Source: Adineta steineri
Taxonomy: Eukaryota > Rotifera > Eurotatoria > Adinetida > Adinetidae
Reading direction: 5' to 3'
Assembly (NCBI GenBank): GCA_905250115.1
Contig: CAJNOI010000015.1
Coordinates: forward strand, 127,283 to 191,282
DNA length: 64,000 bases
Shown: positions 36,001-49,283 of the stretch, one piece after another
Numbering within the stretch: the stretch's first letter is position 1
Layout of the letters: the number at the start of each line of letters is the position of its first letter
Made by a program: the position numbers and the translations under genes
The notes under the pieces: model-generated
The model's input: the letters and a program-made list of their open reading frames with translations, nothing else
Databases searched by the model: none
What the model was told of the DNA's origin: nothing

Positions 36001-39000
36001 ATCTGATAATATATCATCACGATGTGCAACAGTAAATGCTTCAACCTAAATAATCAATATGTTGAAAATATAAGATATTAGATTGTATGAAATTTAACGT
36101 AGTCAGATATACGTAAGTATTATGTATTTAAGACTTTCCTTCAATCATAGGAATTATATTGTTACAGCTAAGATATATAACGGTCAGATATAGCTAATTA
36201 TTACCGTTGCAACTTTTTTTCTTCTACAGAGAACAAATACGGATAAGACCGCTTTATTATGAGTGCAATCAATATGTTTTATTGATATACATCTGAAGAA
36301 GTATAGGGATGGGTCATAAAATGAATTACTATTGCAACATCAGATAGTCACTCGAAATTTGATTTTCATATAGAGATATATTTAGAATAAAAGTATTCGA
36401 TTACATCAAATTACAGTCTGATATGACTTCAAAGTTTTTCGCAATTAGATTAACGAACAACGCTTAGGGATGTTAAGAAATATTAGTTTAAAACAAAAGA
36501 ATTAATTCTCATTAAAAGACTTGTCAAATCAATAAACTATAATACATTTATACATAACATGACAGACTCTTTACAAAGCTCATTTTACAGTAAACGGATT
36601 ATTATTTATAAAAAATTCTTACATTAAATTCATATGTTGTATAAGCTTTTAATGGTTGTTTCGCAGCAACATATCCTGTTTGTCGATTAATAATAAAATG
36701 TTGATTTGTATCAGCAATTCGATATCGTATTTCAAGTTTTTTATCATAAACTTTATTATCTAATAATGCAATAATTTGAAATAAACGTTGTCTTAATCTT
36801 CCACTATTCCGTTCAATTTCATACGAATTAATATTATAATTTGGTGAATAAATAAATTTTGGTATTAATTGACGTCGACGAATAAGATGAATATTAACAT
36901 AACAGTTAACAGAAAATTTATATTGAATATCGAATGTTTTTACTGCTAAAAGATAATCTGATTTTAATCGACGATTATTTGAAACTGATGGTAATAAATT
37001 AAGAAAACCAGTTCGTTGATCAATGGAAAAGATTTTTTCATATTGATCATTATCATTAATTGAATATTGAAGAAGTGAATTTTTATTTAATGATATAGCT
37101 TCAACACGAGCAAATGGATGTTGAGTTGAATAATCATATACTTTGACATTTTGATAAATATTGACACATTGTGGAAGATAAAAATTTTCTTGTCGAATTG
37201 ATAGATGAATATGAACAAATGTATGCGGTGGATGAGCACGATAGCGTGTTAGACGTATTGCAAGCCAATATGATGATTTTGATAAACCGATTAAAGGATG
37301 AGTTAGACGAAGATAACCTTAAAAAACCAATACATATATACAAATACACATCAATGATGATTTATATCTCTTTCATAACAAAATGTTCGATCTTTTGTGA
37401 TTATAATTCGCATTAAACATTTTATATGTATCATTTAAACAGACAATCAAGATTTAGATTACTTATTATTATCATTACTCATAAAAATATTAACAACTCA
37501 ATATTTTCTTTTAATTCATTTATATTACAATCATAAAATATAAGATGTCAATCTTTATAAACTTTGTCCATTACATAATTAAAATTGACTGTTTTCCCTT
37601 TGGAAAACACACTTCCGCCTCTTTCTAATTCGATATTTATATTAGCTGTCAATATTAATTTAAATACATTATTAGACAAAGCATTAAAACAAATTTCAAA
37701 ATTCTTTTTTTTTCGGATTTGCTAAGAAAAATTAGTTTATTAGAAAAACAAATCATGTCCGCGTTTACATATTTTTTTTGTTTCTGCTCTCTCTCGAAAG
37801 GTCACTTAAAGAATCATCCAATGATTTTAATCATGAGATGACCTTATTTGCTTGACAAGTTCTATTCATTCTATTAGGCGTCATCTGATCATATCAATCA
37901 AAATTGTCTAGTAGTAGTCGCTAGATTATCATTTATTGATAATGTAATTTGAATCATTTGACATTCAGAGGATTTAATTAAACAAAACAAATATTTTCTT
38001 TTTCGGAAAATTCAATTAATTGAATTATTATCTTAAATAATAATTCTTCTTTAGATTGATCTACCCATTGAACAGATGTCCTCGATAAAGTTTATTTTTC
38101 TGCATTTTCTTTTTTTGATGAACATGTGTTCTCTTAAAACATGTATATAATGACTATTTCTTATCATCTATCGATTAGAGAATGAGTTCGATGGGTAATT
38201 AGTGTCTGATGAAGAATAACTCAGTAAAATAAATGAATGAGTGAGAAACAGAAGCAGCTGTTATTCTCACAATACAAATCGATTGATGACATGTAAAACA
38301 ACAACAGCACCAATCTCTTTCAGACATGCATCAAACCGACATAGCCGACATCGGTCACCACGCGCATCACCACAAGGGATTAAAGAAAAGGAAATTGGAA
38401 TTGACTGTATAATGATGTCCACCATCGGTCACGCGCATGCATGCAGACATTCTAATTGTCGTTTCATTATATTGAGACGACAAATATATATATATATATG
38501 AGCATTGTTATGATGTAAGCTTATAGGAATAAATGAGAATATAATATGAAAGAAAAGAATAAACTAAACAATTGACAAATGAGACTTATTAGTCTATAAA
38601 AATCATTTCTTATAAGTCTCAATGTGTATTAAATTTCCTAAATCCTTTTTTGATTGAGAATAAAGACAAAAGAGAAAAAGTCATCTTACCTAGTTGATCA
38701 ATTGAAAATGGTAAATTCATTTCATCATGAATTATTTCAATGAAATCAATTGTTGATGCAATTATTTGTAATCGACGATAAATATTTGTCACTACCGATC
38801 CTACATTTAACGATTCATTTATTGTTAAACCATATCCTGGTTCAGCTAAAAGTATTGGCTGTTGTGCATCAGGAAATGATTTAACATAAATATGAACTGT
38901 TGTTGTATTTTTATATAAACCATCCGTAACTTCAACTGTTACATTAAGAATTTGATCAATTAAACGATGTAAATTATGTTTTAAACGAAGATAACCTGTA

Positions 39001-42000
39001 TGTTTATTTATTATTATATATGGATTTGGGCTAAGTGAATAAATCAATTGATTATTTCTATCTGAATCAAATGCATAAATTTGTCCAAATATTGAATAAC
39101 GTGGCATATCGAAAAAAACATTAAAAATATAATTCATTGAAAAAAATTGTGGAGTATTATCATTTATATCATTGATTTGAATATGTAGGGTTGTACAGAT
39201 TGATTGAAATTTTGGTTGAATACCATGATCTGATGCAATTATATGTAATTCAATAAAAGAGTATTCTTCATAATCAATTGATTTAATACAATCAATTTGT
39301 CCAGTTGAGGAATTTATAAAAAAATATTGATTATAATCAAATAAAGAATAACTTATTGTTCCATTTTCACCTAGTAGAGAAAAAAAAATAAATATACTTT
39401 TTTTTCGTTCAAATTTAATTACCTAAATCAAGATCATAAGCTTGTATTTGAAAAATATTTTTTCGTAATTCATTTTCATTCAATTGAATATTTGCATGAA
39501 AATTTGAACATATTGGAATATTATCATTAATATCGTTAATATGAATAATAATTAAAATTTTTTGATAATAATTTTTTGTATATTGAAAATTAATCATTGA
39601 GATATTTGTTTTTTGACAAGAATATTGTTCTTGTAATTTTATTGAATAAATGGATTTTAATTTTAATTCGATTTCGAATATATATTTATCTTGTTTTTCA
39701 CGATCAATTTTATCGATTAATTTTAATGATTTAGTATTTTGATCAATTGTAAATGGTACATTTGTATCATTAATTGTATAGAAAAAAAGATTGTCTTGGT
39801 CATTATTTATATTTATAGGAAATGAATCATATTCAATTTTTAAATAATCAATTATGTGATTGATTTCGGTATCTTCAGATAAATAATATGAAGTAAAATT
39901 TTCACGAAAACCAATATTTAAATTGATTGTATCGATATTTAACGGTAGATTTGTTGTATATGAACTAGAAAATAAGATTAATAGATTTAATTATGAATAA
40001 GAAGAGATAAATAATATGGGAAAGTTGATAGGAATATTGTGACCGGAGGTTAATCTAGTATACTTCGAGTATGTATTATACAAATAAACAAATGCTCATC
40101 TGGTATGAGAAACATCGATAGAGAACATGTTTTTCTTGTTTAAGATGTTATACAGTTCATATTTCATGACAAAGAAAATTGTTTTTGTACCTCAAATAAA
40201 TCACAAGTGGTTTTTCTTTGTTCTAATAACTACTCTTCATTTCGAAAGTTTTCCTAATTGAATCTAACCTTTTTTCTGTAACCATTGTATTCATTGTCGT
40301 TGTTAATAAGTTTGCTGTTATTTTTTTTCTCCATCTTCTTGAATATGCTCTTGTTCTTCCTAAATCTCTTCTATTGAATCTTGGTGATAAATTCACACGA
40401 ATATCAATACTACTTTCCAAACTTATTGGTTGACCCCAATCAAAAGCAATAATTTGTAAATTATAAATCTTATTTTTAATAAAATCTTCTTTATTAACTA
40501 AAATTAATGTTCCATTATTTGGATCAATACTAAATGGACAAGAAGTTTCACAATTCCATAAACGATATGTTATACGTCCATTTGTTTGTTTATTTTGATC
40601 TAAATCAAATGCTTGAAATTGATAAGGTAATTGAACTAATTCATTTGATGTATTATTTCGAAATATTGGTCGATGTTTATTGATTTCTTTAACATTAATA
40701 TTAACCGTTGTTTCAATCGAATATTTCCGATTAAATAATTGTATATTTGCTTGTATATCAAGCGAATAATTTCGATATTCTAAACGTTCCGCGAGACGTA
40801 AAATACCCGTTTTTGAATCCAAATAAAATCGAAAATCTTTTTCATCATTTAATAATTTATAATTAATTATTAACGATTGTTCTTGATAAAGATTTTTATA
40901 ATCCAGTTGAATATGTGTTATAAATGAATCAACAGGTAAATTATCATCTAGATAAATATTTTCAATTGATTTAAAATGAAAATTATAAAAATTAAAATCA
41001 ATTAATGGTATTAAACGATAATTTGTATATTGACATTGATTGTAATTATTAAAACATATCATTAATTGTAGATTATATTCTTCAATAAGATATTTATTCA
41101 AATAAATATTATTTTGATTAAGAAATAAATTTTGTGTATTTAACGATGAATTCAATAAGAAAAATATTTCATAAGATTTTTCATTTGGTTTTATATCAAT
41201 AGTTAATATTGGTTGATGAATATTTAATAAATGAAATGTTTTTCTTTCATATATATGTATATCATAGGATGATATAAGTTCACGATATTCAATTGTTTGA
41301 TTAGATAATGTTTGAAATTTTTCCAATTGAAATTTCGTTTGATTAAAATGTAATTTAACATGTGTTTTAGTTTTCATATTATTATCAACAAGACGTTTTT
41401 GATAACGATCATAAGCATAGACATCAAATTCATAAGTTGATTTTAAATTTTCTTTTGTGGTTATATATAAATCACCAGTAAATGGATGAAGAGAAAATGT
41501 TTCATTTAATGATGATGCTAATTCATAAAAAATTTGTGCATGTTGAATTTCATCAGCATCACTAGCATGAAGACGTAAGAGTGGTTGAGCAATTTCGATA
41601 GGTTGAGTAAAATTTTGTTCGTAGATATCCATATCAAATACTCCATCATTATCATTTGAATCAGCAACATGTAGACGAACCTATTTAGAGAACAAAGACA
41701 AGTTTTACAACTATGATAAAATAAAACTCTTACTTCTGTCTGTTCACTTTGATTTTCTTGTGTCGTTACAATATTTGCCTGAATACGTAGTTTATAAACA
41801 TCTTGATATTCACGATTAATATCAAATGGACGTGTTATATTAATAATAAGAAAATAAAAATCAGCTAAACGTTTGCTTTTTATTTCAAATAAACCATTAT
41901 TATTATCATCGATAAGTTGATAAGTAACAGATTTTATATTTGATGTACGATAGATTCCGATTGGTATTCGATTTGAATAAAGAAATAATGAATTCGATAA

Positions 42001-42117
42001 AATATTTTCTTGACACCATAAGTCATAATTGGATTTTGTAAAATAAAATGTTTTATTATTATCGGCAAATATAATTGTCAATAAAGTACAAAGAATTGAG
42101 ATATGTAATGAAGACAT
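30090..42117 (-). CDS. Giant cadherin-repeat transmembrane protein, interrupted by an assembly gap
   Basis: Exons before the gap: 42117-41734, 41680-40269, 39964-39423, 39370-38690, 37317-36623, 36045-35100, 34625-33286, 32580-30471. All join in phase, giving about 2,703 residues. The start MSSLHISILCTLLTIIFA is a signal peptide. Many divergent cadherin repeats follow. Visible calcium-site motifs include INDINDNTPQF, HINDINDNIP and KEINKHRPIF, and repeated pairs such as GTISYSLFDY / YFFINSSTGQI and IFYELASSL / FSLHPFTGDLYI. No EGF or laminin-G module was seen. The transmembrane helix is not in the visible part and should lie in the gap (30254-30353, true length unknown). Beyond the gap 30253-30090 encodes a poly-Asn run and a basic tail ending QTEV, which fits a class I PDZ ligand; that this is the same gene is inference. 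Five introns are 0.3-1.4 kb, and two carry TIR elements. Probably cell adhesion; it cannot be assigned to Fat, Dachsous or protocadherin types. Confidence 0.85.
30254..30353. other. Assembly gap (100 N)
   Basis: Exactly 100 N, the usual placeholder for unknown length. One side ends in a (TTA)n microsatellite (30229-30253), which may have stopped the assembly. The other side (30354-30400) is an oddly GC-rich stretch unlike the surrounding intron. Confidence 0.95.
33007..33203. mobile_element. Small terminal-inverted-repeat element inside a cadherin intron
   Basis: The left end reads GAATGTTTCATTGTTTTATC then CAG. The right end in reverse complement reads GAAATGTCCCAGTGTTTTAT then CTAG. The shared TGTTTTATC(C/T)AG ends face each other about 200 bases apart. 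The interior is much richer in GC than the intron and carries a degenerate direct repeat of about 40 bases (CCGCCCACGCTAA...CATCCGAAAAA and CCGCCCACCCTAA...GATCCGAAAAA). No coding capacity. Family unknown. Confidence 0.55.
34792..35033. mobile_element. hAT-like MITE inside a cadherin intron, with imperfect 8-base target duplication
   Basis: The element 34800-35025 has ends CAGGGTCCAACG and, on the other side in reverse complement, TAGGGTCCGATG. It is flanked by GCAAGCAA (34792-34799) and GCAAGCAG (35026-35033), a 7/8 match. An 8-base duplication and CAGGG-type ends fit the hAT superfamily. The 226-base interior is GC-richer (repeated ATCCCG-type words) and non-coding, so it is a non-autonomous copy. 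It sits wholly within the intron between exons 35100 and 34625. Confidence 0.6.
37318..38689 (-). other. Long cadherin intron (1.37 kb)
   Basis: Flanked by a good donor (GTAAG at 38689) and acceptor (TTTTTTAAG). No inverted repeat or coding sequence could be assigned within it. An 86-codon plus-strand ORF (38241-38501) ends in a (TA)n run and has no domain. Confidence 0.5.
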
Positions 42118-45100
42118 ACATAGGAAGATAAAAATGAATTTGAAAAATTTTCTAAACAAATATAAATCTGAAAAATAAAATAGAATATTAAATATGTCAT
42201 TAACAAAATTTTTCATGACATATACGTAAATACAATCATATATTCCAATAAGAAAGGAAAAAGATGTGTGTATATTAAACCGGCGATGAACTGGACAATC
42301 GTTCGTTTGTAAGAGAGAAAGAGAGAGGTAGAGAGAGAGAAGCGAAGAGAAAAAAATACATCGACGACCGACTCGTTCTCGACGCCCGTTTTGTTCAACT
42401 TCTATTCTTTCTTTTTTTTCTTCTCTCTCTTTCTCTCTGTCTCGCTCTCTCTGTTCGGAATATGTGAAGCAAGTAAAGCAAAAAAGGAGAGAGACACAGA
42501 GAAAAATGCTAAGGGTATGTGTCAATGAGCTAATTAGGAACACAAATCGTATCTCGGCAAATATCTAGTACAATCGAACAAAAAAATAGGTACCGATGCG
42601 AAGAATCTTCTTTTCACATCACGAACTAGTTGTTTTATTTAATGTCTGTACGAACATTTTTGAACAGACACATGATATTTGACTGTTGTTGAGAGCAGAC
42701 ATGCACAGACCAATGATTATGATGATGATGATGGACGAACGTCGACATGAGCATCTTTTCTATCTTATTACTATCCGTTTGCGTGTGTCTACGTGTAATA
42801 GATGCATGCACTATCTAATAAGACGCGTGTCGAACAAATTACTACCTTCATTCGATTTTGTTGGATGGGTCACCTTGATCCGTTGAACAGGGCCGAACGA
42901 GACATCTTTATCGGTATGTGTTTGTCGCGTCACACGCCATCGTGTCGTATTTCTTTTCTCCCCTCTTTTTCTTTCTATCGATTGTTCAGACACCATTGAA
43001 CATGAGAAATTCTACGTCTGCTATTGAATTGTTTACCTATAAAACAAAAGCATGCAAGCACAACGAATCTTTTATACTTTATACATATTCTCGTAATACA
43101 ACCGTTTTATTGATTGACTAGTATATATGATAGATACATATATATATATTTATATATATCAGTATTAAAGAATGAGGAATAATCGATAATGAAATATAAC
43201 AACATTTCTTATCTATTTCTATCTAATAAACAAGCACGACATGATGTGAGATAATTTCTTTTTTAGTCACACATCTCTCCGAGGGATAAATCATACATGT
43301 TATATCTACCATCTGTTCACTGCTTAAGTTAGTGTGAAAATCTCGATTAGTTTAATATAAAAATATAAATCATATTGGTAATGATTATCATAAATTCTTT
43401 CATGGTTTTAATAACTAGGAATATAACAAATGTTATTCATGAAAGTATTTTGAATTTGAAAAGAATTGACAAATTTGTAGCTTACAGTATCACTTTTGTT
43501 TATATTGTTTTGACTTTTTTTTTCTTCCTATTGTTAGACTACTAAGTATATTATGAACCAAATATTATCTGTCGGTTTTGTTTGTTCATGTTCATGAAAC
43601 CCTTTTTTCTCTTCTTTTGAGTTCATTTAAAGGTCTGCCACAACAAAACAAAATTTGTGCACGTTTAATTTCATTCACTGGTCTCATTCTTCTTGATGAA
43701 TTCCATTAAGAATACAGGCTTCTCAATTGAACAACTAAATAAGCACTCAACTAACCACTTCTTTTTTTTCTTCTTTGCTTTCATCGCTCATCATCATCAT
43801 CTGAAAAAAAGACTACACACGGGGGATAGAGAGAGAGACAGAGAAGAGCTGGCCGGTCGAGGGTCAATTTCATGATATGATAGTAAAAGACGAGAGACTG
43901 AGAAAAAAAGAGAAGAATAAGATACGTACGTTTACCGTTGAAGTAACATATAAGGGTTTATGATGTAATAGTAATGAGTTTAGTATGGTGATAGTTGGCA
44001 AGCATTGCTTTTATAATCCTCATCGATGTGTACATCCGACCGCCTTTGTAACTTTGTTTTACGAACCCTATGCGTGTGCCTGTATTATCAAGGATATTTG
44101 TTTGGGTTCGATGATGATACGATTACGCAAGGCACTTGCGCACGAGCGAACAAGCGCAAAAATGAATGAATAAATGAATCTATTCACTGATTATGCATAG
44201 GTATATGCATTTAATATACATCTGTTGACTGGTACCATTATTAGTTTGTGTGAAGTTGATCTCTCAAATAGGTAATGAGCATCAAATTTAATAACATACA
44301 CAGCAGAATTTTCTACCGACATATGTACATAGATGGTCAGGTGATGTGACAATAGATAGTGTGAAAAAAAAAAGTCGATTAGTATAAAGTGATTGCTTTT
44401 GATGAGCATAGTGGACAATTGTGTTATAAATCATTGTACATGCAGCGAAGATTGTTTAGGGTCAAGGTTAGATGCTTGCATGTTGACGATTAAAGTAACA
44501 TGTGTGTGAGTGTGTGAGAGACAGTGAGTGAAATGCTAAAGTTAGAAGGAAAAAGGATAATGTCCTCATCTTTGTCATTTCCCTTAGGAGTCACAGAGTT
44601 TTCTTATGGTAAAAGAAGAGAAAGAGAGACACCTGATCCTGTATGTCCACATATCGATTTTGCTATATGTTGCATGCTGAGCGATGATCGATTGTGAACA
44701 GATCTAACTGACATTAGCTTGTATATTTGTGACCGCTCAATTGACATTTTGCACCAAAGAGAAAAGAGAAAGAATCGAATAACTAAGTAAGGAGAAGCAA
44801 GCAGATGGCCGCCATCCCCAGTCCTATCATATACATTGTCAATCAATTCAAGGAAAGAGAGAAGAAGAAAAAAAAGTAAATGTACCATACTGTAAGCAAT
44901 TCTCTATTGATTGTTTATTTATTTGAATTAAAAAAATACGAATGATCTCTGTATAATAACAAGTGGCACTTATTACTATTACATGTATATATATATATAT
45001 ACTCATCACTTCATAGCGAACAAGGACATCTTATTGTTTGATGACAAGAGAAGAAGTGTGAGGAGGAAAGTGAGGGAGAGGGAGAGAGAAAAAGAAGAAT

Positions 45101-45356
45101 GAAGTCTGGCGTAAAGTATTAGTTATTTTCTGCTCTTTTGTCTCGCTCACAATATGAGGAGGGATCGACCGGATGTTTAACGGTCACACATGTCAGATAG
45201 CTCAATCAATACGATTGACATGTGACAAAACAAAAATGAAAGATGAATTAAAAATAACCAACGGAAAAAGAGGATTAACAACCTTATTATTTATTCATTG
45301 ATTTATTTATTATTATTATTTTTTGGTTTGAATACAAATAAATACTCGTAATACAA
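42118..45356. other. 3.2 kb upstream of the cadherin gene
   Basis: No convincing gene. It contains GA-rich and CT-rich tracts facing each other (42309-42345 and 42419-42455), a (TA)n run near 43136-43160, and another GA-rich stretch near 45060-45100. GC content is higher than in most spacers here. It may hold cadherin leader exons or regulatory sequence. The several 60-95 codon ORFs lack domains. Confidence 0.45.
42309..42455. repeat. Opposed GA-rich and CT-rich tracts, potential long hairpin
   Basis: A roughly 40-base GA-rich tract (from 42309) and a CT-rich tract (from about 42419) are near-complementary and separated by about 70 bases, 190-340 bases upstream of the cadherin start codon. 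Confidence 0.5.
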
Positions 45357-47169
45357 TTACATATCATTTCTTTTTATTCGAGTTTGTGCATTGACTATTG
45401 TTGATTTAGTTTTTTTCGATGTACAACAACAAAATCCAACTCGTTTCTTCTTCAGTTTATTTTTACTTATTTGAGCTTTTTGTTTAGCAGTATGATGTAA
45501 AGCAACTGTTTGTGGCAAAAGTATTCTATCATTCATCAATGAAGGATGATTTATTGATGGTTTTGTTTGGATAGACGATGACGAAATATCATTTTTATGA
45601 TTTGAAATTTGTTGATGATGATAATCATCATCATCAATAGGTATTGTAAATGAATGTCCATGTAACCCTGTATAACTACTACCATAAAATGAAGGCGATA
45701 TATTACGTTTTGTTGTACGACGGCATAGACAAAAGAAACCGAAACAAAAGAGAAGAATAATAATTGTGAGAGTTGCAATTATAATAATGAAAATAGTGTC
45801 TGAAAGAAACGGGTTAGAAGCAGTTGCATGAGCAATAACTTCATTTTGATGCATAATAAATGTGCTTGTTGAAGTGAAAATACTGCCGATTTGATAGTAG
45901 CGTACATGATTGAATGATTTATCATCGTTAGTATTTAGTAATTCTAAAGTTTTTTTTGATGAAGAATTAATCTTAAAAACAAAAGAAGTATTTTTTTTCT
46001 TTTCTCAATCGAATTATTACAGGTGTTAAACTAACGTATTCTGATGAATGTAGAAAATATGTTGAATTTGTTGCATTAAAAATTCTGTTTGTTGTCGGTT
46101 TGCTATTAATAATAGAATGTGGAATCGGTTGTGTGAGAGGTAAAGATAGTGATTGTTCAATTTGTATGACAGAAGAAAGAGTAGGATCTGTTTTATTTTT
46201 CTTATTCATGAAATGCTCAATTGAAATTTGTGTAGATGATGATGATGGTACTATTGATACTTGTTGTTCTTGAACAGGTATAGATAATGATGCAAGATAT
46301 TGTTCGTTATTAAATGCCTATAAATAGTATTAATGATTTACTTAATACTCATTTATCAAATTTATCAATAAAAGATAAGCAAATGTTTTTACAGATGTGA
46401 CGAGCAGACACAATTACTAATTTACATTATCAGACAGAAAGGAAAAAGATCGTTACTAATGTTTATTACTACGTAGAAAAATATATATATTTTATTTAAA
46501 TCAACTTGTCAGGAAAAAAAAGACAATGACGTATAGCTTTGGATTGAGATTATTCTAAATGTAATTTTTTATATTCAAAAAAATTCTTCGTTACCGTCAG
46601 ATTAAAAACTATTTCTATTACTTCTCATCATATTACACAACTAAATCATATAATCATTGTAACGAAAAAAAGAAATAATTATGGAAATTTATTTGTACAT
46701 TATAGTAAATGTGCTTGATTGATGATATACTTAGCATCTAAATACCACAAATATTAAAATTCTTCTTATTACTTTTGTTAATTGTTGTATAATCTTTTTA
46801 TTGAATCTTGTTCTTTGTGTTGCCGATGGAATATTAACAATCTAAGATAAAAAAACGTTACAGTTATTTATATAATAATAAATATATATGCTATCAGATC
46901 AGAATGTAAATATTTTGTTTTTTCCGTTAATAAGATTCCATAATTTTTTTCTACTCACTAGATTTTGTCGGTCAAATTTAGTCTCTTCATTTGAAGATTG
47001 TATTTCTTTGTCCTATAATTTCCATAGGGATTAATAATACATTCTAATATAATCTTACCAAACTGTTCATCATATGTATATTTTGAAAAATTTTCGATAT
47101 TGGTATATAGATTCGATTAATTTTTAATTTATAAATAGAAGGAATAATATATTGTTGATCATTAAACAT
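45357..47169 (-). CDS. Unrecognised single-pass membrane protein with Cys-rich cytoplasmic motifs
   Basis: I do not recognise a family. Exons 47169-47059, 47012-46959, 46841-46773, 46317-46021 and 45971-45357 give 381 residues, with every intron phase 0. The 49-base intron at 46020-45972 was needed because the upstream exon otherwise hits a stop. Residues 1-230 are polar, Ser/Thr/Gln-rich and carry NxS/T sequons. One strong membrane segment lies at about 235-258 (IFIIIIATLTIIILLFCFGF), followed at once by CLCRRTTKRN, a positive stop-transfer. The 120-residue tail has a HHQQ/DDDD stretch and a GFCCCTSKK motif; the Cys next to the membrane and in this triplet could be palmitoylated. There is no clear signal peptide, so the true start may lie in an upstream exon that I cannot see, or the protein is a type III/signal-anchor protein. 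The 5' exons are the least certain. Confidence 0.6.
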
Positions 47170-47914
47170 TGTTTTATCGTTAATAATTCAAATAAAAACA
47201 TATCATAGAAATTAGTAATATTATATATATATATAAATAGAATTAGATCAATTATACGAAAATGATAAGAATATTAATGAAAAAAGTAATACAAACAATT
47301 GTATTGATAGAGATTTTCTTAGTAATAGTATGATATATAAAAAAAGAAGGCGCAAGATTAATACGAAGAAGAAAAAAAAGAATTCTCGATGAAATTTTAA
47401 TTTGAAGTATTATTATTCTTTCATTTTCAAGGTTATTTTTCTTGGATTTGTAACCCATAATATATCAATAGTCACTTATCGATCTATTCATCTGTATATT
47501 ATTGAACACATATATTTGCTTGAATTAAAATCGAATGAAAAGGGGTTATATCAGCTTCTTTAAGTAGGTGTGCATATTATAGTGCTAATCAAAGAAAATA
47601 AAAATAAGTATTGCTTAGATTTGAAAGAGTTCTATGATGCATGTACAATAAACAAATTTACGTTCTATACCAATAAAATACAATTTAAACTTTTTCAGTT
47701 AAGGTATATACTTTATATTTATCTTATGTCAAATTTTATATAACGGTTTTCATTGACGTTTTATACAGGTGAATAAGAAACGAATAAAATGTAAGATACG
47801 ACATGCTATAATATTTACTTTTTTGCTTTTACACATACATTTTTCTCTCTTCCTTTTTGTAATATAATTTGTGAGTTAGTTTTTTTTTGATTCTCGTGCC
47901 TTATAACACCTCTT
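47170..47914. other. Divergent spacer between membrane-protein gene and DOK-like gene
   Basis: 745 AT-rich bases between two start codons pointing apart. It includes a (TA)n run near 47223-47236. It is the presumed regulatory region of both genes. Confidence 0.45.
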
Positions 47915-49283
47915 ATGAATAACGCAAATTTTGAAAATCGTATGATATCTACTCGTCGTAATATTCGACAGCGTTGTCAATTAAAATATTCCAAACATGG
48001 TACATTTTCTTGGGTATATTACAAACGTTTTTTTTTCTCATATTCTTTAAAATCTTTTCTATTTATGATAAATAAAATTTCAAGGACAAATGGATTGAAT
48101 ATGATTGTATCTTTTCATCATTTGTTGACAATGACGAAAAACAACATAATCGACTTGAATTACATTCAAGAAATAATCTACAGGAACCTAATGGTAAAGT
48201 TATCGACTTAAAAGGATTACATTCAATAACTTCAATACATGGAAATATTGTTAAAAAAGAACCCAAAGATATAATTATACTTAAAATTGGTGGAAAAAAA
48301 CATCGTCTTGGTTTTGATCATATATATGACTATAATCAATGGAAAACACTTCTTGATGGTGTTTATAATTCTGGATGGGATATGACAAATAGTGATCGTC
48401 TAGATGAAAATCCATCTGTAAATATGTTGTATGAATCAGCTTCTGGTAAGTAAAGATCCTTATTTACGTGATAAAAGAATGTCGACATTTTTTTATAGTA
48501 ATTAATATTGATATAATAAGACTAGAAAGATCGGAATCTTATTTTCTTATTTAATAAATTTCTCCTAATAAAAATTGATATGTCTACGTTTTTTTCTTCA
48601 ACTTATGATTAAATATTAATATTATTTTTTTTGCGTTTTCATTTAGCAATGCGATATCGTGTTAAATTTGCTGATTTAGCAACTCAAGAAGTTTTATGTT
48701 TACCAGGCAGTGATTGTGAATTAATATTTGATGCGGATAAATTAATTCTTGAACAACGACATGATAAACAATATACATTTCCACGTTCAACAATTCGTAC
48801 AATACGTTTAATAAATGATGAGGAAATTGAATTTGAATTAGGTTCACGTGCACCAGTTCACGGTTTTATACGTTTTCGTTTTGAATCACCAGTGGATACA
48901 CGCTCATGTTATTCACAATGGAATGAAGGTGTAGTAAAAATAGACACATATAATCCAAAACGTCGTTCAACTTTAGATACTTCTCAATATATCGAACGTA
49001 ATATTTTCCAATAAAATAACTAATCATTTGAATTTTTATCTAATATATTTTTAGATCCAATAATACCACCACGTGCTCCATTAGAACAAAAGTATAGTTA
49101 TCAAGCAGCACGACCTTCACCAAGAAGTGTATCAAACAGTATGTAATATTTTATTAATCATAAAATCTTAATAAATTATTCAATATTTCAGGAAGTCTAT
49201 ACTATGATAACAATTCACCAGTTCCATTAATGACAACAACCGTAACTCAAAATGAATATTCAGCTTTTCATACACTTGTTTAA
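47915..49283 (+). CDS. DOK-like adaptor: PH domain + IRS-type PTB domain
   Basis: Exons 47915-48013, 48085-48445, 48647-48997, 49055-49138 and 49192-49283; 328 residues. Residues about 22-150 read as a PH domain: KYSKHGTFSW, KWIEYDCIFSSF, LELHSRNN, a middle strand with DIIILKIGGKKHRLGF, and the closing helix YNQWKTLLDGVYNS with its conserved Trp. Residues about 155-255 read as an IRS/DOK PTB domain: MRYRVKFADLAT, LILEQRHDKQYTFPRSTIR, IEFELGSRAP, GFIRFRFES. PH followed by IRS-PTB is the layout of docking proteins DOK1-7, which are recruited to membrane phosphoinositides and to phosphotyrosine NPxY motifs of receptor tyrosine kinases. The short tail has Tyr residues in KYSYQ, LYYDN and NEYSAF that could be phosphorylated, and ends HTLV, a possible class I PDZ ligand. 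The tail is shorter than in DOK1-3, closer to DOK4/5. Confidence 0.82.
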
